DNA of 64,000 nt, taken from the NCBI RefSeq assembly GCF_007988905.1, contig NZ_BJVA01000003.1:62001-126000 (forward strand). The letters run 5' to 3'. The translations under genes were made by a program, and so were the position numbers. The number at the start of each line of letters is the position of its first letter. Position 1 is the first letter of the stretch. Below are positions 9,719 through 19,417 of the stretch, in pieces. Source of the DNA: Gluconobacter kanchanaburiensis NBRC 103587. GTDB lineage: Bacteria; Pseudomonadota; Alphaproteobacteria; Acetobacterales; Acetobacteraceae. Below the pieces are notes generated by a model that was not told the DNA's origin, did no database searches, and saw only the letters and a list, made by a program, of their open reading frames with translations.

Positions 9719-10371
9719 CGCCCAATCCCGCCATTGTCATGAAGGGGTCGTGTATCGGTAGGCAATCCGGTGCAATCTCATCCCCCTCATGAGAAAATTT
9801 TTTGAATTAATTGTAATATTTGATTGATGTCCTTCACAGACAGGATTTTTGTTTTAAACATTCCCGTGTCTGGAACAGGAAAATATTTCATACAAGGCCG
9901 GTCTTCTTTCCGGCTGTTATGGGAAGATATGTTACCATCAGGTTATTTTCTTGCCGAATGTGGAGACCTTCTTAAAAAATTGGTCTGTTTACTCGATTAT
10001 ACTCTCCGTTATTTAACGAAATACAATCGCTATCCCGAAAAATCCGGTCTTTCATGCCCCACTGACAGCGTGATTTTTCTCTCTCTCCTGTTCCAGACAT
10101 CCGTTCCCTTCATGCAGACCGCATCCCGCGTCTTTTCCGGCATGAGAACGGATCATTACTCCGTTTCACATCACAGATTTTCCTATTGGCCGCGAGGGTC
10201 CGAAAGACTCGCCGGCGACTTTGCGTCCGGATCCATCAGGCGCACGGCCCCGGTTCCGTATCCCCGTGACCTCCCACCCGCCTCCTCCGGTCGGATGACT
10301 GCATGGTCCTGTCAGCACGGCAGATCATCCAGTCATCCGATCGTTCCCATGGCTCCTGAGGTACTGAAATC
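9719..10371 (+). promoter_or_regulatory. Long AT-richer leader upstream of pdc
   Basis: About 650 bases without a gene I accept. The stretch 9781-10030 is markedly AT-rich (for example TTTTTTGAATTAATTGTAATATTTGATTG near 9788-9816), unlike the flanking coding DNA. It probably contains the pdc promoter and a long 5' leader. I cannot pick a convincing -35/-10 pair. An open frame from 9824 crosses it, but codon use and composition do not look coding. Confidence 0.45.
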
Positions 10372-12063
10372 ATGACTTACACTGTCGGACATTATCTTTC
10401 AGAACGACTTTCGCAGATCGGACTAAAGCATCACTTCGCCGTAGCGGGTGACTACAACCTCGTGCTGCTCGACCAGATGATCGAGCAGGGCGGCACCAAG
10501 CAGATCTATGACTGTAACGAGCTGAACTGCTCTTTCGCTGCCGAAGGCTACGCCCGCGCCAATGGTGCCGCTGCGGCGATCATCACCTTCAGCGTCGGCG
10601 CGATTTCCGCCATGAACGGTCTGGGCGGTGCTTACGCCGAAAACCTGCCAATTCTTGTGATTTCCGGCGCGCCGAACACCAACGATCACGGTTCGGGCCA
10701 TGTTCTGCACCACACGATCGGCACGACCGAATACAGCTACCAGATGGAAATGGCGAAGCACGTTACCTGTGCCGCCGAAAGCATCACCTCCGCCGAAACG
10801 GCCCCCGCGAAGATCGATCATGTCATCCGCACGATGCTGCGCGAAAAGAAGCCCGCCTATCTCGAAATCGCCTGCAACATCTCGGCCGCGCCCTGCGTCC
10901 GTCCGGGCCCCGTCTCGTCCCTTCACGCCCATCCACGTCCTGACGAAGCCAGCCTCAAGGCTGCTCTGGACGAGAGCCTGAGTTTCCTCGACAAGGCCAC
11001 CAAGGTTGCCATCCTCGTCGGCACCAAGCTCCGCGCTTCGGAAGCCCTCAAGGAAACGGTCGAACTGGCCGACAAGCTTGGCTGTCCCGTCACGGTCATG
11101 GCTGCTGCCAAGAGCTACTTCCCCGAGACGCATCCCGGCTTCCGTGGCGTCTACTGGGGCGATGTCAGCAGCCCGGGCGCCCAGGAGATCATCGAAGGCG
11201 CCGACGCCGTGATCTCTCTGGCTCCGGTCTGGAACGACTACTCGTCGGAAGGTTGGACGAGCGTTATCAAAGGCGAGAAGGTTCTCGAAGTCGATCCCGA
11301 CCGCGTCACCGTCAACGGCAAGACCTTCGACGGCTTCCGCCTGAAGGAATTCGTCAAGGCCCTGACCGAGAAGGCCCCGAAGAAGTCCGCAGCCCTGACC
11401 GGCGAATACAAGCCCGTCATCCTGCCCAAGGCCGATCCGGCAAAGCCGCTGACCAACGACGAAATGACCCGCCAGATCAACGATCTGATCGACGGCAACA
11501 CCACCCTTTTCGCCGAGACCGGCGACTCATGGTTCAACGCCATGCGCATGCATCTTCCCGAAGGTGCGAAGGTCGAGACGGAAATGCAGTGGGGCCATAT
11601 CGGCTGGTCCGTTCCGTCCATGTTCGGCAACGCCACCGGCTCGCCGGAGCGCAAGCATGTGCTGATGGTCGGTGACGGTTCTTTCCAGCTCACCGCGCAG
11701 GAAGTGGCTCAGATGGTCCGCTACGAACTGCCGGTCATCATCTTCCTGGTGAACAACCACGGCTATGTCATCGAAATCGCCATCCATGACGGCCCGTACA
11801 ACTACATCCAGAACTGGGATTACGCCGCTCTGATGCAGTGCTTTAACCAGGGCGTCCCCGGCAAGGAAAGCGGCAAATACGGTCTCGGCCTGCATGCCAC
11901 GACGGGTGAGGAACTGGCCGAAGCCATCGCCCAAGCCAAGAAGAATACCCGTGGCCCGACGCTTATCGAGTGCAAGCTCGACCGGGCGGACTGCACCAAG
12001 ACACTGGTCCAGTGGGGCAAAGCTGTTGCAGCTGCAAACTCCCGCAAGCCCCAGAACACTTGA
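10372..12063 (+). CDS. pdc: Pyruvate decarboxylase
   Basis: Thiamine-diphosphate and Mg-dependent non-oxidative decarboxylation of pyruvate to acetaldehyde in the cytosol. It has 563 residues. The N-terminus shows [27 protein letters not shown] and the catalytic-Glu block [19 protein letters not shown]. The paired active-site histidines are in GHVLHHTIG. The C-terminal TPP motif is [11 protein letters not shown] followed by [11 protein letters not shown]. Bacterial Pdc is rare but characteristic of acetic acid bacteria and Zymomonas. Its acetaldehyde would feed acetate production. It is a single-gene unit with a long leader and a textbook terminator. Confidence 0.97.
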   Translation: MTYTVGHYLSERLSQIGLKHHFAVAGDYNLVLLDQMIEQGGTKQIYDCNELNCSFAAEGYARANGAAAAIITFSVGAISAMNGLGGAYAENLPILVISGAPNTNDHGSGHVLHHTIGTTEYSYQMEMAKHVTCAAESITSAETAPAKIDHVIRTMLREKKPAYLEIACNISAAPCVRPGPVSSLHAHPRPDEASLKAALDESLSFLDKATKVAILVGTKLRASEALKETVELADKLGCPVTVMAAAKSYFPETHPGFRGVYWGDVSSPGAQEIIEGADAVISLAPVWNDYSSEGWTSVIKGEKVLEVDPDRVTVNGKTFDGFRLKEFVKALTEKAPKKSAALTGEYKPVILPKADPAKPLTNDEMTRQINDLIDGNTTLFAETGDSWFNAMRMHLPEGAKVETEMQWGHIGWSVPSMFGNATGSPERKHVLMVGDGSFQLTAQEVAQMVRYELPVIIFLVNNHGYVIEIAIHDGPYNYIQNWDYAALMQCFNQGVPGKESGKYGLGLHATTGEELAEAIAQAKKNTRGPTLIECKLDRADCTKTLVQWGKAVAAANSRKPQNT

Positions 12064-12094
12064 TCAACGCCTGACCACAAACAGGTCTCCAAAG

Positions 12095-12125
12095 AAAAAC
12101 CCCCGTGTCAAACACGGGGGTTTTT
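12095..12125 (+). terminator. Intrinsic terminator of pdc
   Basis: AAAAACCCCCGTGT pairs perfectly with ACACGGGGGTTTTT around a CAA loop, followed by more T. It is also usable in reverse for the convergent CorA-family gene. Confidence 0.92.
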
Positions 12126-12155
12126 CTTTTGTCGCACATGAAAACCTGACGATCG

Positions 12156-13220
12156 TCAGAGCAGACGCGCGACCTTCATGAACAGAAACGTCACGCTCAT
12201 GAAGACGAAACAGACAATGCCTGCCTCCACGGTCCCCAGCGATCCCTGAGCCAGAAACATCCCGCCGGTATTCATGCCGAAGAACCCGGTTACGAATGTC
12301 GCGGGCAGCATCAACGTGGTCCCGACGGAAACGATATACAGCCGCCGGTTGGTCTCTTCCGCCTGATTGGACCCGAGTTCGTCCTGCAACGACCGCGCAC
12401 GGTCCTGAAGCGCGATCAGATCGTCCAGAGCCGCATGAACCTGCCGTTCCGCCCGGTCCCGCAGTTCATCTTCCGCCCAGTCCGGAAGGTCCAGGTCCTC
12501 GTCTTTCAGAACACGATCGATCGGCGTCACAACCCGGCGCAGCTCGGTCGCACGACGGCGCACCTTGCCCACGATACTACCCAGATGCCCCAGATCGGAG
12601 CGATGCTCGATCAGCAGAAGCACGTCCTCGGCCCTGTCCAGCTCGTCATCAAGATGTCCGAGCTGCCGACGCACGGTTCCCGTAAATTCCCGCAATGCCC
12701 GATCGATGATTCCCGCGGGCGTCCGGGGAATCTGATCCGGTCTGAGAGAGCGATAGGCCGCTCCCAGAACAGGAATGGGGTTGCGTCGTGTCGTGATCAA
12801 CAGATCCGGACGCATCGCAAACCGCCAGGCGCAGATCTCCCGGTCCTCTTCGGACAAAGCATCATCGAACGCTGGCAGCGCGCCCCAGATTAGATCGCCG
12901 AATGCTTCCAGAGCGATGCCGTATTCCGTCTCTGCCAGCATGGCGCAGACGTCCTCGGGCAGATCAGGCAGATGCGCGACATATCCGCGCGCCGAACTGT
13001 GGACCGTATCGAAATGCAGCCAGTACCAGCCATCATCCGAAACCGAACGCCCTGCCGCCAGAAGTGCTTCGACCTCGGCTGACCCAAGGGTGCGCAGCTC
13101 CTGCCCCGGAACGGCATGAACAGCCCAGACAAGACCATTCGCAAAAGCAGGAGCGCCGGTCTCCTGATGTTCGGGATCCAGAACCGTGAAAGGGAAGTTG
13201 TAGGCAGTGCTCTCTGACAC
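12156..13220 (-). CDS. CorA/ZntB-family divalent cation transporter
   Basis: 354-residue CorA-superfamily channel or transporter for divalent metals in the inner membrane. A large cytoplasmic alpha/beta plus helical domain (about residues 1-290) is rich in acidic and coiled helices (HLDDELDRAEDVLLLIEHRSDLG). It is followed by two C-terminal membrane segments, LYIVSVGTTLMLPATFVTGFFGMN and GTVEAGIVCFVFMSVTFLFM. The signature FFGMNTGG loop is intact. The N-terminal layout resembles the ZntB branch more than classical Mg-transporting CorA, so the ion (Mg, Zn or other) is undetermined. It is convergent with pdc and divergent from a small secreted protein. Confidence 0.85.
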   Translation of the reverse strand: MSESTAYNFPFTVLDPEHQETGAPAFANGLVWAVHAVPGQELRTLGSAEVEALLAAGRSVSDDGWYWLHFDTVHSSARGYVAHLPDLPEDVCAMLAETEYGIALEAFGDLIWGALPAFDDALSEEDREICAWRFAMRPDLLITTRRNPIPVLGAAYRSLRPDQIPRTPAGIIDRALREFTGTVRRQLGHLDDELDRAEDVLLLIEHRSDLGHLGSIVGKVRRRATELRRVVTPIDRVLKDEDLDLPDWAEDELRDRAERQVHAALDDLIALQDRARSLQDELGSNQAEETNRRLYIVSVGTTLMLPATFVTGFFGMNTGGMFLAQGSLGTVEAGIVCFVFMSVTFLFMKVARLL

Positions 13221-13465
13221 GACATCCTCCTGTTCTCAGGGGGTTCAGGACCGATAGGCGATTTTCACAGAAACAATCCGAAAAAGGACTGGGAACAAGC
13301 CCTGTCCGGCTTCTCGCATGCCCGGTGAAGGGACGCAATACACCTGTCCGGACCAAAAATGTGAGGCCCGGCAGATGCAACTCCCACCCATTGGGGCTGT
13401 TATGGTTCTGCTCCGCAATGAGTCAGCCCCTGACCTAAGAGGCTTCCCTCCGGAAAGGAATATTC

Positions 13466-13843
13466 ATGTCCCTCCGCACTTCTTTTTTCGTTGCCAGCCT
13501 TATGCTCGGCACCGCAGCACTTGCGCCTTCCGCAATGGCGCAGGCCGTTAGTGCTCCCAGCAATGATCAGACACAGACCTCCACATCAGCGATCCAGAAA
13601 GCCCAGAATTCTACGATCAGCCAGCCCAATAACGCTCTGCCGACCAATCCGCGTACGATCACGGAACAGCCTGACCAACCACCACCGAGTTCTCCGGGCG
13701 CCATGACCAGAAGCACGAGCGAAACTGGGCCCGTGCCGCCGAACCAGAAAAACCCCCGTAAGCTTGATCGCCGGCACACCCATTCTCACAAAAAGGCGTC
13801 GACGCCTGCCGAAACATCCCCACAGACCACGGCACCCCAATAA
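13466..13843 (+). CDS. Small secreted Pro/Thr/Ser-rich protein
   Basis: 125 residues, unrecognised. A clear signal peptide (MSLRTSFFVASLMLGTAALAPSAMAQA, cleaved about residue 26) is followed by a low-complexity mature part. That part is rich in Thr, Ser, Pro, Gln and Asn, with a basic stretch near the end (KNPRKLDRRHTHSHKK). GGAAAGGA upstream of the ATG supports the start. There are no cysteines or domains. Probably periplasmic or envelope-associated; function unknown. Confidence 0.65.
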   Translation: MSLRTSFFVASLMLGTAALAPSAMAQAVSAPSNDQTQTSTSAIQKAQNSTISQPNNALPTNPRTITEQPDQPPPSSPGAMTRSTSETGPVPPNQKNPRKLDRRHTHSHKKASTPAETSPQTTAPQ

Positions 13844-13886
13844 GGCTAGGCATCCAGACTGACGGTAAGACTGAAAAGTCCTGTCG

Positions 13887-13971
13887 GGGGAAGCCGCAGA
13901 CAGGGACCCGGTAAGGGCGCCCTTTGCGCGGCTTCCCCAAGCCTTTATACAGGCACCCATCCAAAGATGGG
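13887..13971 (+). promoter_or_regulatory. Structured 5' leader of ahcY
   Basis: GGGGAAGCCGC (13887-13897) pairs perfectly with GCGGCTTCCCC (13928-13938). The 30-base interior is itself capable of pairing (GGGCGCCC). A second hairpin, CCCATC-CAAA-GATGGG (13956-13971), sits just before the ahcY start at 13988. This could be a regulatory RNA sensing an S-adenosyl metabolite, but it does not match the SAH riboswitch consensus I know. Confidence 0.4.
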
Positions 13972-13987
13972 CAGCAAGGGCCATTTC

Positions 13988-15283
13988 ATGACGACGCAGG
14001 ATTACAAGGTTCGCGACATTACTCTGGCAGACTGGGGCCGCAAGGAAATCTCCATCGCCGAAGGCGAAATGCCGGGCCTGATGGCTCTTCGCGAAGAGTA
14101 CAAGGATACACAGCCGCTCAAGGGCGCCCGCATCGCAGGCTGCCTGCACATGACCATCCAGACCGCCGTTCTGATCGAGACGCTGATCGACCTCGGCGCC
14201 ACGGTCCGCTGGTCCTCATGCAACATCTTCTCCACGCAGGATCATGCCGCCGCCGCCATCGCAGCAGCGAACATCCCCGTCTTCGCCTGGAAGGGCCTGA
14301 CGGAAGAGGAGTTCAACTGGTGCATCGAACAGACCATCCACGGTCCCGATGGCTGGACGCCGAACATGATCCTCGATGATGGTGGTGATCTCACCATCAT
14401 GATGCACGACAAGTACCCCGAAATGCTCAAGGACGTGCGCGGCATCTCCGAAGAGACGACAACGGGCGTGCATCGTCTGTGGGAAATGTCAAAGAAGGGC
14501 ACGCTGAAGGTTCCGGCCATCAACGTGAACGACAGCGTCACGAAGTCGAAGTTCGACAACCTGTATGGCTGCCGTGAGAGCCTCGTGGACGCGATCCGTC
14601 GCGGCACGGACGTCATGATGGCGGGCAAGGTCGCCGTGGTTGCCGGTTATGGTGACGTGGGCAAGGGCTCCGCTGCTTCCCTGCGCAACGCAGGCTGCCG
14701 CGTTCTCGTGACCGAAGTCGATCCGATCTGCGCCCTTCAGGCCGCCATGGAAGGCTATGAAGTCGTCACGATGGAAAACGCAGCCCCGCGCGGCGATATT
14801 TTCGTCACCTGCACCGGCAACGTGGACATCATCACGATCGACCATGTACGCGAGATGAAGGACCGTGCGATCGTCTGCAACATCGGTCACTTCGACAGCG
14901 AAATCCAGGTCGAAGCCCTGCGCAACTACCGCTGGAACAACATCAAGCCGCAGGTTGACGAAATCGAGCTGGCTCCGAACCGCCGCATCATCCTTCTGTC
15001 CGAAGGCCGTCTGGTAAACCTTGGCAACGCAACGGGCCACCCGTCCTTCGTAATGTCTGCATCCTTCACCAACCAAACCCTGGCACAGATCGAACTGTGG
15101 ACGGCAAAGCCCGGCCAGTACGAAGTCAAAGTCTACACCCTGCCGAAATCTCTGGACGAGAAAGTCGCTGCCCTGCACCTCGCAAAGGTCGGTGCAGAAC
15201 TTTCCAAAATGTCACAGAAACAGGCGGACTATATCGACGTTCCAGTCAACGGTCCGTTCAAGCACGAAGAATACCGCTACTAA
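13988..15283 (+). CDS. ahcY: Adenosylhomocysteinase (SAH hydrolase)
   Basis: NAD-dependent cytosolic enzyme that reversibly splits S-adenosylhomocysteine into adenosine and homocysteine, relieving product inhibition of methyltransferases. It has 431 residues. Substrate-domain blocks are [33 protein letters not shown] and the catalytic [19 protein letters not shown]. The NAD-binding Rossmann motif is [11 protein letters not shown]. The family C-terminal PFKHEEYRY is complete. I start at ATG 13988 ([11 protein letters not shown]); an in-frame ATG at 13967 would extend it by seven residues within a leader hairpin. It is followed 74 bases later by a DUF3597 gene, possibly on the same transcript. 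Confidence 0.96.
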   Translation: MTTQDYKVRDITLADWGRKEISIAEGEMPGLMALREEYKDTQPLKGARIAGCLHMTIQTAVLIETLIDLGATVRWSSCNIFSTQDHAAAAIAAANIPVFAWKGLTEEEFNWCIEQTIHGPDGWTPNMILDDGGDLTIMMHDKYPEMLKDVRGISEETTTGVHRLWEMSKKGTLKVPAINVNDSVTKSKFDNLYGCRESLVDAIRRGTDVMMAGKVAVVAGYGDVGKGSAASLRNAGCRVLVTEVDPICALQAAMEGYEVVTMENAAPRGDIFVTCTGNVDIITIDHVREMKDRAIVCNIGHFDSEIQVEALRNYRWNNIKPQVDEIELAPNRRIILLSEGRLVNLGNATGHPSFVMSASFTNQTLAQIELWTAKPGQYEVKVYTLPKSLDEKVAALHLAKVGAELSKMSQKQADYIDVPVNGPFKHEEYRY

Positions 15284-15357
15284 GACGAGGCGGATCAGGA
15301 AGGGCGGAATCCCGGTTGCACCCTTCCGGATTTCCTTAACCAACAGGAGTTACACTC

Positions 15358-15738
15358 ATGGGTCTTTTCAGCACGATCATGTCCAAGATCTTCGGACATG
15401 CAGAAGCCGCCACACCGTCCACCACAGCCGCTCCGGCTGAAGCAGCCGCAGCTCCAGCAGCAGCAGCCCCGGCCGCAGCGCCCGTGGATGTGGACGCCGT
15501 CCTGTCCGGTCTGGCCGCAAATGCAGGCCAGCCGCTGAACTACAAGACTTCCATCGTGGACCTCCTGAAGCTGCTCGGCCTCGACAGCTCGCTCCAGTCC
15601 CGCAAGGAACTGGCCGGCGAACTGCATTATTCGGGCAGCACGGACGACACCGCAACGATGAACGTCTGGCTCATCAAGCAGGTCTACGCCGAGCTGGCCA
15701 AGAATGGTGGCAAGGTTCCGGCTGACTGGACGCACTAA
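15358..15738 (+). CDS. DUF3597 family protein
   Basis: 126-residue protein of the DUF3597 family, function unknown. The N-terminal MGLFSTIMSKIFG is amphipathic. An Ala/Pro-rich linker follows (about residues 20-42). The conserved C-terminal domain begins at VDVDAVLSGLAANAGQPLNYK, continues with IVDLLKLLGLDSSLQSRKELAGELHY, and ends NGGKVPADWTH. The core resembles small helical domains also found near LysM proteins. CAGGAG upstream of the ATG supports the start. It is downstream of ahcY and ends at a strong terminator. Confidence 0.75.
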   Translation: MGLFSTIMSKIFGHAEAATPSTTAAPAEAAAAPAAAAPAAAPVDVDAVLSGLAANAGQPLNYKTSIVDLLKLLGLDSSLQSRKELAGELHYSGSTDDTATMNVWLIKQVYAELAKNGGKVPADWTH

Positions 15739-15766
15739 TCCGCGCCCCGTTCCTACGGACATCATG

Positions 15767-15800
15767 AAAAAAGCCTGGCTGTTACCAGCCAGGCTTTTTT
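15767..15800. terminator. Intrinsic terminator after the DUF3597 gene
   Basis: AAAAAAGCCTGGCT pairs perfectly with AGCCAGGCTTTTTT around a six-base centre. It works in both directions, so it also serves the convergent histidine phosphatase gene. Confidence 0.92.
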
Positions 15801-15825
15801 TACGTCTGATCGCGGAAACTGGCCC

Positions 15826-17013
15826 TCAAGGAAGAATGGGGTTATGCGGCTCCAGCGTCTGCATCGACGCCTCAACACCGGCCGCCTGCCCTGTCCGGAG
15901 TTCTTCAAGGGACTGATGGAAAACCCGGACTCTGACCTCCACATGCCGGTCAGGATAACGCCACCGCTCGAACGCCAGAACCGTATCCGGCGCGGTGCTG
16001 TCCGGCTGGTCATCGAACGTCCAGGACAATCCGAAAATTGCCGCCATGGCATCCTGGTTCGTATCATGTCCCGCCAGAACCAGAAGACGTGTGGAGGGCG
16101 TGACACCGGGAATATCCGCAACCGGACGATCCGCCAGAAAAGCACGGATACTCTGCGCCATCACACCATTTCGCGCCCGTGCCACGACAGGCAAACGACG
16201 CAACAGCAGACTTTCCGCCTCATGAACCGGCATCACGGTTTTCAGGAGCGCCGGAACATCCGCTTTCCCGGATCCGAAAACCTCCGCGGGAAAACCCTGC
16301 GCATAAAGAAGCAGCAGACTTTCCGCCGCCATGCCGCCCCGTGCCACGGCACCCGCAAGATGCGGTTCGGTTTTTTTCCATTCCAGAACCGGTTTATCGC
16401 GCAGACACCATGCTTTGCGGCCGGTCTCCTGACAGGCCTTCGGCGCCATCAGCGCCTGCAAAGCCTGTAATCCACGCTGCACCTCAAGCGTGCGGGCCAC
16501 GGGTTGCACGGAAGCAAATGCCTGTTCCGTCTCCTGTTTCTGCGGCGCTTCCCGCCCCGCGGCGATGGCATTGTACACAGGATCAGCCCCCTGCTCCTGC
16601 CATTGAGCCGAAACATGGCAGTCCGGAGCCAGACCCCGCGCCCAGACCTGTCCGGTCTGCTGCGTCCTGTGATCCGCGCCATCAGCCCAGATCCGGACCA
16701 TATTGGAACAGGACCCCAGCGGACTGAAACCAAGGTTCTGGTAATGCATGCGCACGACCTGAATCATGGCCCCCAGTGCCTCCGCGCCATGCGGCGTCAT
16801 CTCACCCGGCGCTACAGACCATTGAGGCCAGTCAAAGCCGGTCTTGTCCCGCAACGCCGCCGGGGACGCTGTCGGACTCCGGATGCCATGACGCGACAGA
16901 AGCACGACTTTTTCGAGTACAGGCCCGGACGAAACAATCCTGTCTTCCGAACAGCCTGTCAGGAACAGGGTCGGAGCCAGAGCAAGAATAAACGCATAGC
17001 CGCTTTTTTTCAT
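15826..17013 (-). CDS. Lipoprotein histidine acid phosphatase (phytase/glucose-1-phosphatase-like)
   Basis: 395-residue member of the branch-2 histidine phosphatases (AppA/Agp/phytase group), which hydrolyse phosphomonoesters in the periplasm. The signal sequence ends in the lipobox LTGC, so C20 would be lipidated. The catalytic phosphohistidine motif is RHGIRSP, and the C-terminal proton-donor HD is in GHDTNQDAM. Intervening Cys residues could form disulfides. Its ATG overlaps the stop of the upstream TonB receptor by four bases (ATGA), so the two are co-translated. A role in freeing phosphate from an imported or surface-bound ligand is inferred. The substrate is unknown. Confidence 0.85.
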   Translation of the reverse strand: MKKSGYAFILALAPTLFLTGCSEDRIVSSGPVLEKVVLLSRHGIRSPTASPAALRDKTGFDWPQWSVAPGEMTPHGAEALGAMIQVVRMHYQNLGFSPLGSCSNMVRIWADGADHRTQQTGQVWARGLAPDCHVSAQWQEQGADPVYNAIAAGREAPQKQETEQAFASVQPVARTLEVQRGLQALQALMAPKACQETGRKAWCLRDKPVLEWKKTEPHLAGAVARGGMAAESLLLLYAQGFPAEVFGSGKADVPALLKTVMPVHEAESLLLRRLPVVARARNGVMAQSIRAFLADRPVADIPGVTPSTRLLVLAGHDTNQDAMAAIFGLSWTFDDQPDSTAPDTVLAFERWRYPDRHVEVRVRVFHQSLEELRTGQAAGVEASMQTLEPHNPILP

Positions 17014-19274
17014 GGGAATGTCGCCGTCATGTTGAAGAAGACGCTCCGACCTGCGAGCCGCCAGTAAAGCGGCGCATCACCATAAGACTGGTTACCCGCG
17101 AAATCGCTGATGGAGCGGTTGTTGAAAAGGTTGGAAATCTTGAGGCTCGGCGTCACGTCACGCATAAAACCGCCGATATTGTGAATGCGCCACCCCAGTG
17201 CCAGATCCGCCGTCACATTGCTGTGGATTTTGTACTGGTTTTCAAACACCGTATTTCCGGCCGCGTTCGTGGTGCTATCCAGCCCCCAGTGATGCCCGAC
17301 ATATTTCCCCATCAGCGAGAAATACGGCCCCTTCGGATTTTCATAAAGCAGACCGAACGACGCCAGTGAATCCGGCGTCGTCGCAACGCGCACGGTGCTA
17401 TGTTTGTAGCGCGCATCATTCACGCTGTAATTGCCGTAAAGCGAGAAGCCATATCCAATGACATACTGCCCCTCAAGCTCGATTCCCTTATAAATCGCGC
17501 CGCCACTGTTCACATAAGTGGATGTCGTCCCGATCCCATCGACCTTGATCTGTGCGGATGCGATATAATTGGAAAAATCGATGTAATATCCATCCAGTGA
17601 CAGCATCCAGTTCTTGCCGTGATAAACCGATCCAACCTGATAATTCAGCGTCGTTTCGGGCTTCACGTTCCCAACCGATTTTACCTGAAAAACCGACATT
17701 GGAGGCGCCAGAAAACCACGTGCGATCTGCGCATAAGCGCTCCAGTTTTTCATAATTCGTTGGTTAATCGCAATAGAAGGCTGCCACGAACTATAATGCT
17801 GGGTATCCTTCAGCGGTACTTTCGTGGACTTATTGATGGCCGCATCATAATCCCTCGTGAACATTGAATATTTCACACCCGGTTTGATAACGGCACCTTT
17901 CCAGGGATGAATATCAAACTCAAGATAGGGCTGGATCGTCGTGTTCAGATCGGAAATATCATAGCTGTAAGCCGACCCGGTTTTGGACGGAACCGAAACG
18001 GAGTTTTTACTCAGATCCAGCGCATAGGTATAGCGACGATCCTTCTGTACATCGGCCCATACACCAAACAGAATATCAGCATAGGACATATGCGCCTTGA
18101 ATCGTAACGTATCGCCATAAGAACGGAATTTGGCGTCCGCATATTTCCCGGGAATATCATTGGCATAGGTCGCCACCTTCTTTCCGGCCGTATTATAGAA
18201 CGTCACCCCGTTCGCAGCCGTGCTCGTCTGGCTGGCATCCGTGCTTTCCGTATAATCATGCTCAAACCCGCTCGTATAAAGCTGGTTCTCCATCGTCAGC
18301 CACGACGCAAGACGGCTTTTCAGACTGACGTAATCAAAATCCGACGTGTAGGTGCTGGGATTATATCCATAATAACACTGCGCGGCCGGGTCGTTGCACA
18401 GACCATAATTTTTGCCGTATTTCGCATATTCTGCGAGCGTCGCACCCTGCGTCGTAAACTGCCATTCCTTGTTATACGTCGTCTCGAATGTCAGCGTTGT
18501 CTCTGGCGCAAGATCGACCACGTCCTTGAACATCAGATTGCTCCGGCGCTCCGCCGAATTGGTCAGATACCCATTTGTCTCTTCATGCTGCATATCAAGA
18601 AATGCACGACCAAACCGCGTCTTTCCACTGTCAAATTCGACACCGCCCGCGCGCGTATTGAAACTTCCATAAGTCCCGTACAGCGACACACCGCTCCTGG
18701 CCGATGGTATTTTGGATATGAATCCCATCGTTCCACCGAACGTCGCATTTCCAATCGTAGAGCCCGTTCCGGGACCGCGATCAATCTGCGCCTCACCCAG
18801 AAAATGCGAAATAAACAGCGATGATGTTGTGTGGTGCAGGTCACTGGCATCACCAAACGGAATGCCATCGAATGTCATGTTGTATTGCCCGTCCTGAAAG
18901 CCACGAAGACTCATCGCCTCAGCCTTACCCATTCCGGGACCGTTTGGATTTTGCGAATAAACACTCGGCTGAAATCGGATAATATCGTCAACGCTGGCAA
19001 GCGGAATAATGTTGTTACTCAGAAAGCCGGACTGAATTTTTGATGTCGGCTCCGTAATATCCAGTGGTACCGTCGCCGGCGCAATCCGCGCGGCATGCCC
19101 CAGAACGGTCAGGTTTTCCACACTGGGTGTGGTGTCTTTTATTTTTTTGGCTTTATGCTCTTCATGTTTTTTCTGTTTTGAATCAGGAACATCAGCCTGC
19201 GCGCCTCCTCCCAGAAACAGGGCGCCAGCAAAGCACCCAGAAAGCAGGATATGGTTACGCATTTTAAACGTCAT
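17010..19274 (-). CDS. TonB-dependent outer-membrane receptor
   Basis: 754-residue outer-membrane transporter. A signal peptide (ILLSGCFAGALFLGGGAQA) is followed by a charged Lys/His/Glu linker (KQKKHEEHKAKK) and a TonB-box-like ENLTVLG. The plug domain comes next (ASVDDIIRFQPSVYSQNP, AMSLRGFQDGQYNMTFDGIPFG, IDRGPGTGS) and then a beta-barrel ending in the aromatic-terminated VFFNMTATFP. The start at 19274 is chosen for the GGAG ten bases upstream. Composition is visibly AT-richer than neighbours, hinting at transfer. It is coupled to a lipoprotein phosphatase, so its ligand may be a phosphorylated compound or a metal complex. I cannot name the ligand. Confidence 0.88.
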   Translation of the reverse strand: MTFKMRNHILLSGCFAGALFLGGGAQADVPDSKQKKHEEHKAKKIKDTTPSVENLTVLGHAARIAPATVPLDITEPTSKIQSGFLSNNIIPLASVDDIIRFQPSVYSQNPNGPGMGKAEAMSLRGFQDGQYNMTFDGIPFGDASDLHHTTSSLFISHFLGEAQIDRGPGTGSTIGNATFGGTMGFISKIPSARSGVSLYGTYGSFNTRAGGVEFDSGKTRFGRAFLDMQHEETNGYLTNSAERRSNLMFKDVVDLAPETTLTFETTYNKEWQFTTQGATLAEYAKYGKNYGLCNDPAAQCYYGYNPSTYTSDFDYVSLKSRLASWLTMENQLYTSGFEHDYTESTDASQTSTAANGVTFYNTAGKKVATYANDIPGKYADAKFRSYGDTLRFKAHMSYADILFGVWADVQKDRRYTYALDLSKNSVSVPSKTGSAYSYDISDLNTTIQPYLEFDIHPWKGAVIKPGVKYSMFTRDYDAAINKSTKVPLKDTQHYSSWQPSIAINQRIMKNWSAYAQIARGFLAPPMSVFQVKSVGNVKPETTLNYQVGSVYHGKNWMLSLDGYYIDFSNYIASAQIKVDGIGTTSTYVNSGGAIYKGIELEGQYVIGYGFSLYGNYSVNDARYKHSTVRVATTPDSLASFGLLYENPKGPYFSLMGKYVGHHWGLDSTTNAAGNTVFENQYKIHSNVTADLALGWRIHNIGGFMRDVTPSLKISNLFNNRSISDFAGNQSYGDAPLYWRLAGRSVFFNMTATFP

Positions 19275-19417
19275 GGGGAGTGGGCTCCAGTGAATGGCGC
19301 GCACTCCATACGGAAAGCTTCAGGTCAGGAAAACTGCTTTACCGTTCCTGAAATAAAACATTCACAAGTATTACCTCAAACCTTCATACTTATTTTGAAA
19401 TATTTTCAATTCTTTAC

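Noticed and set aside
9824-10375. 183-codon open frame upstream of pdc, overlapping its start
   Set aside because: Composition shifts along its length, no ribosome binding site, no recognisable domain, and it fills the pdc promoter region; treated as non-coding leader.
13850-13987. SAH riboswitch before ahcY
   Set aside because: The hairpins do not carry the conserved core sequences of the SAH riboswitch, so I list it only as a structured leader.
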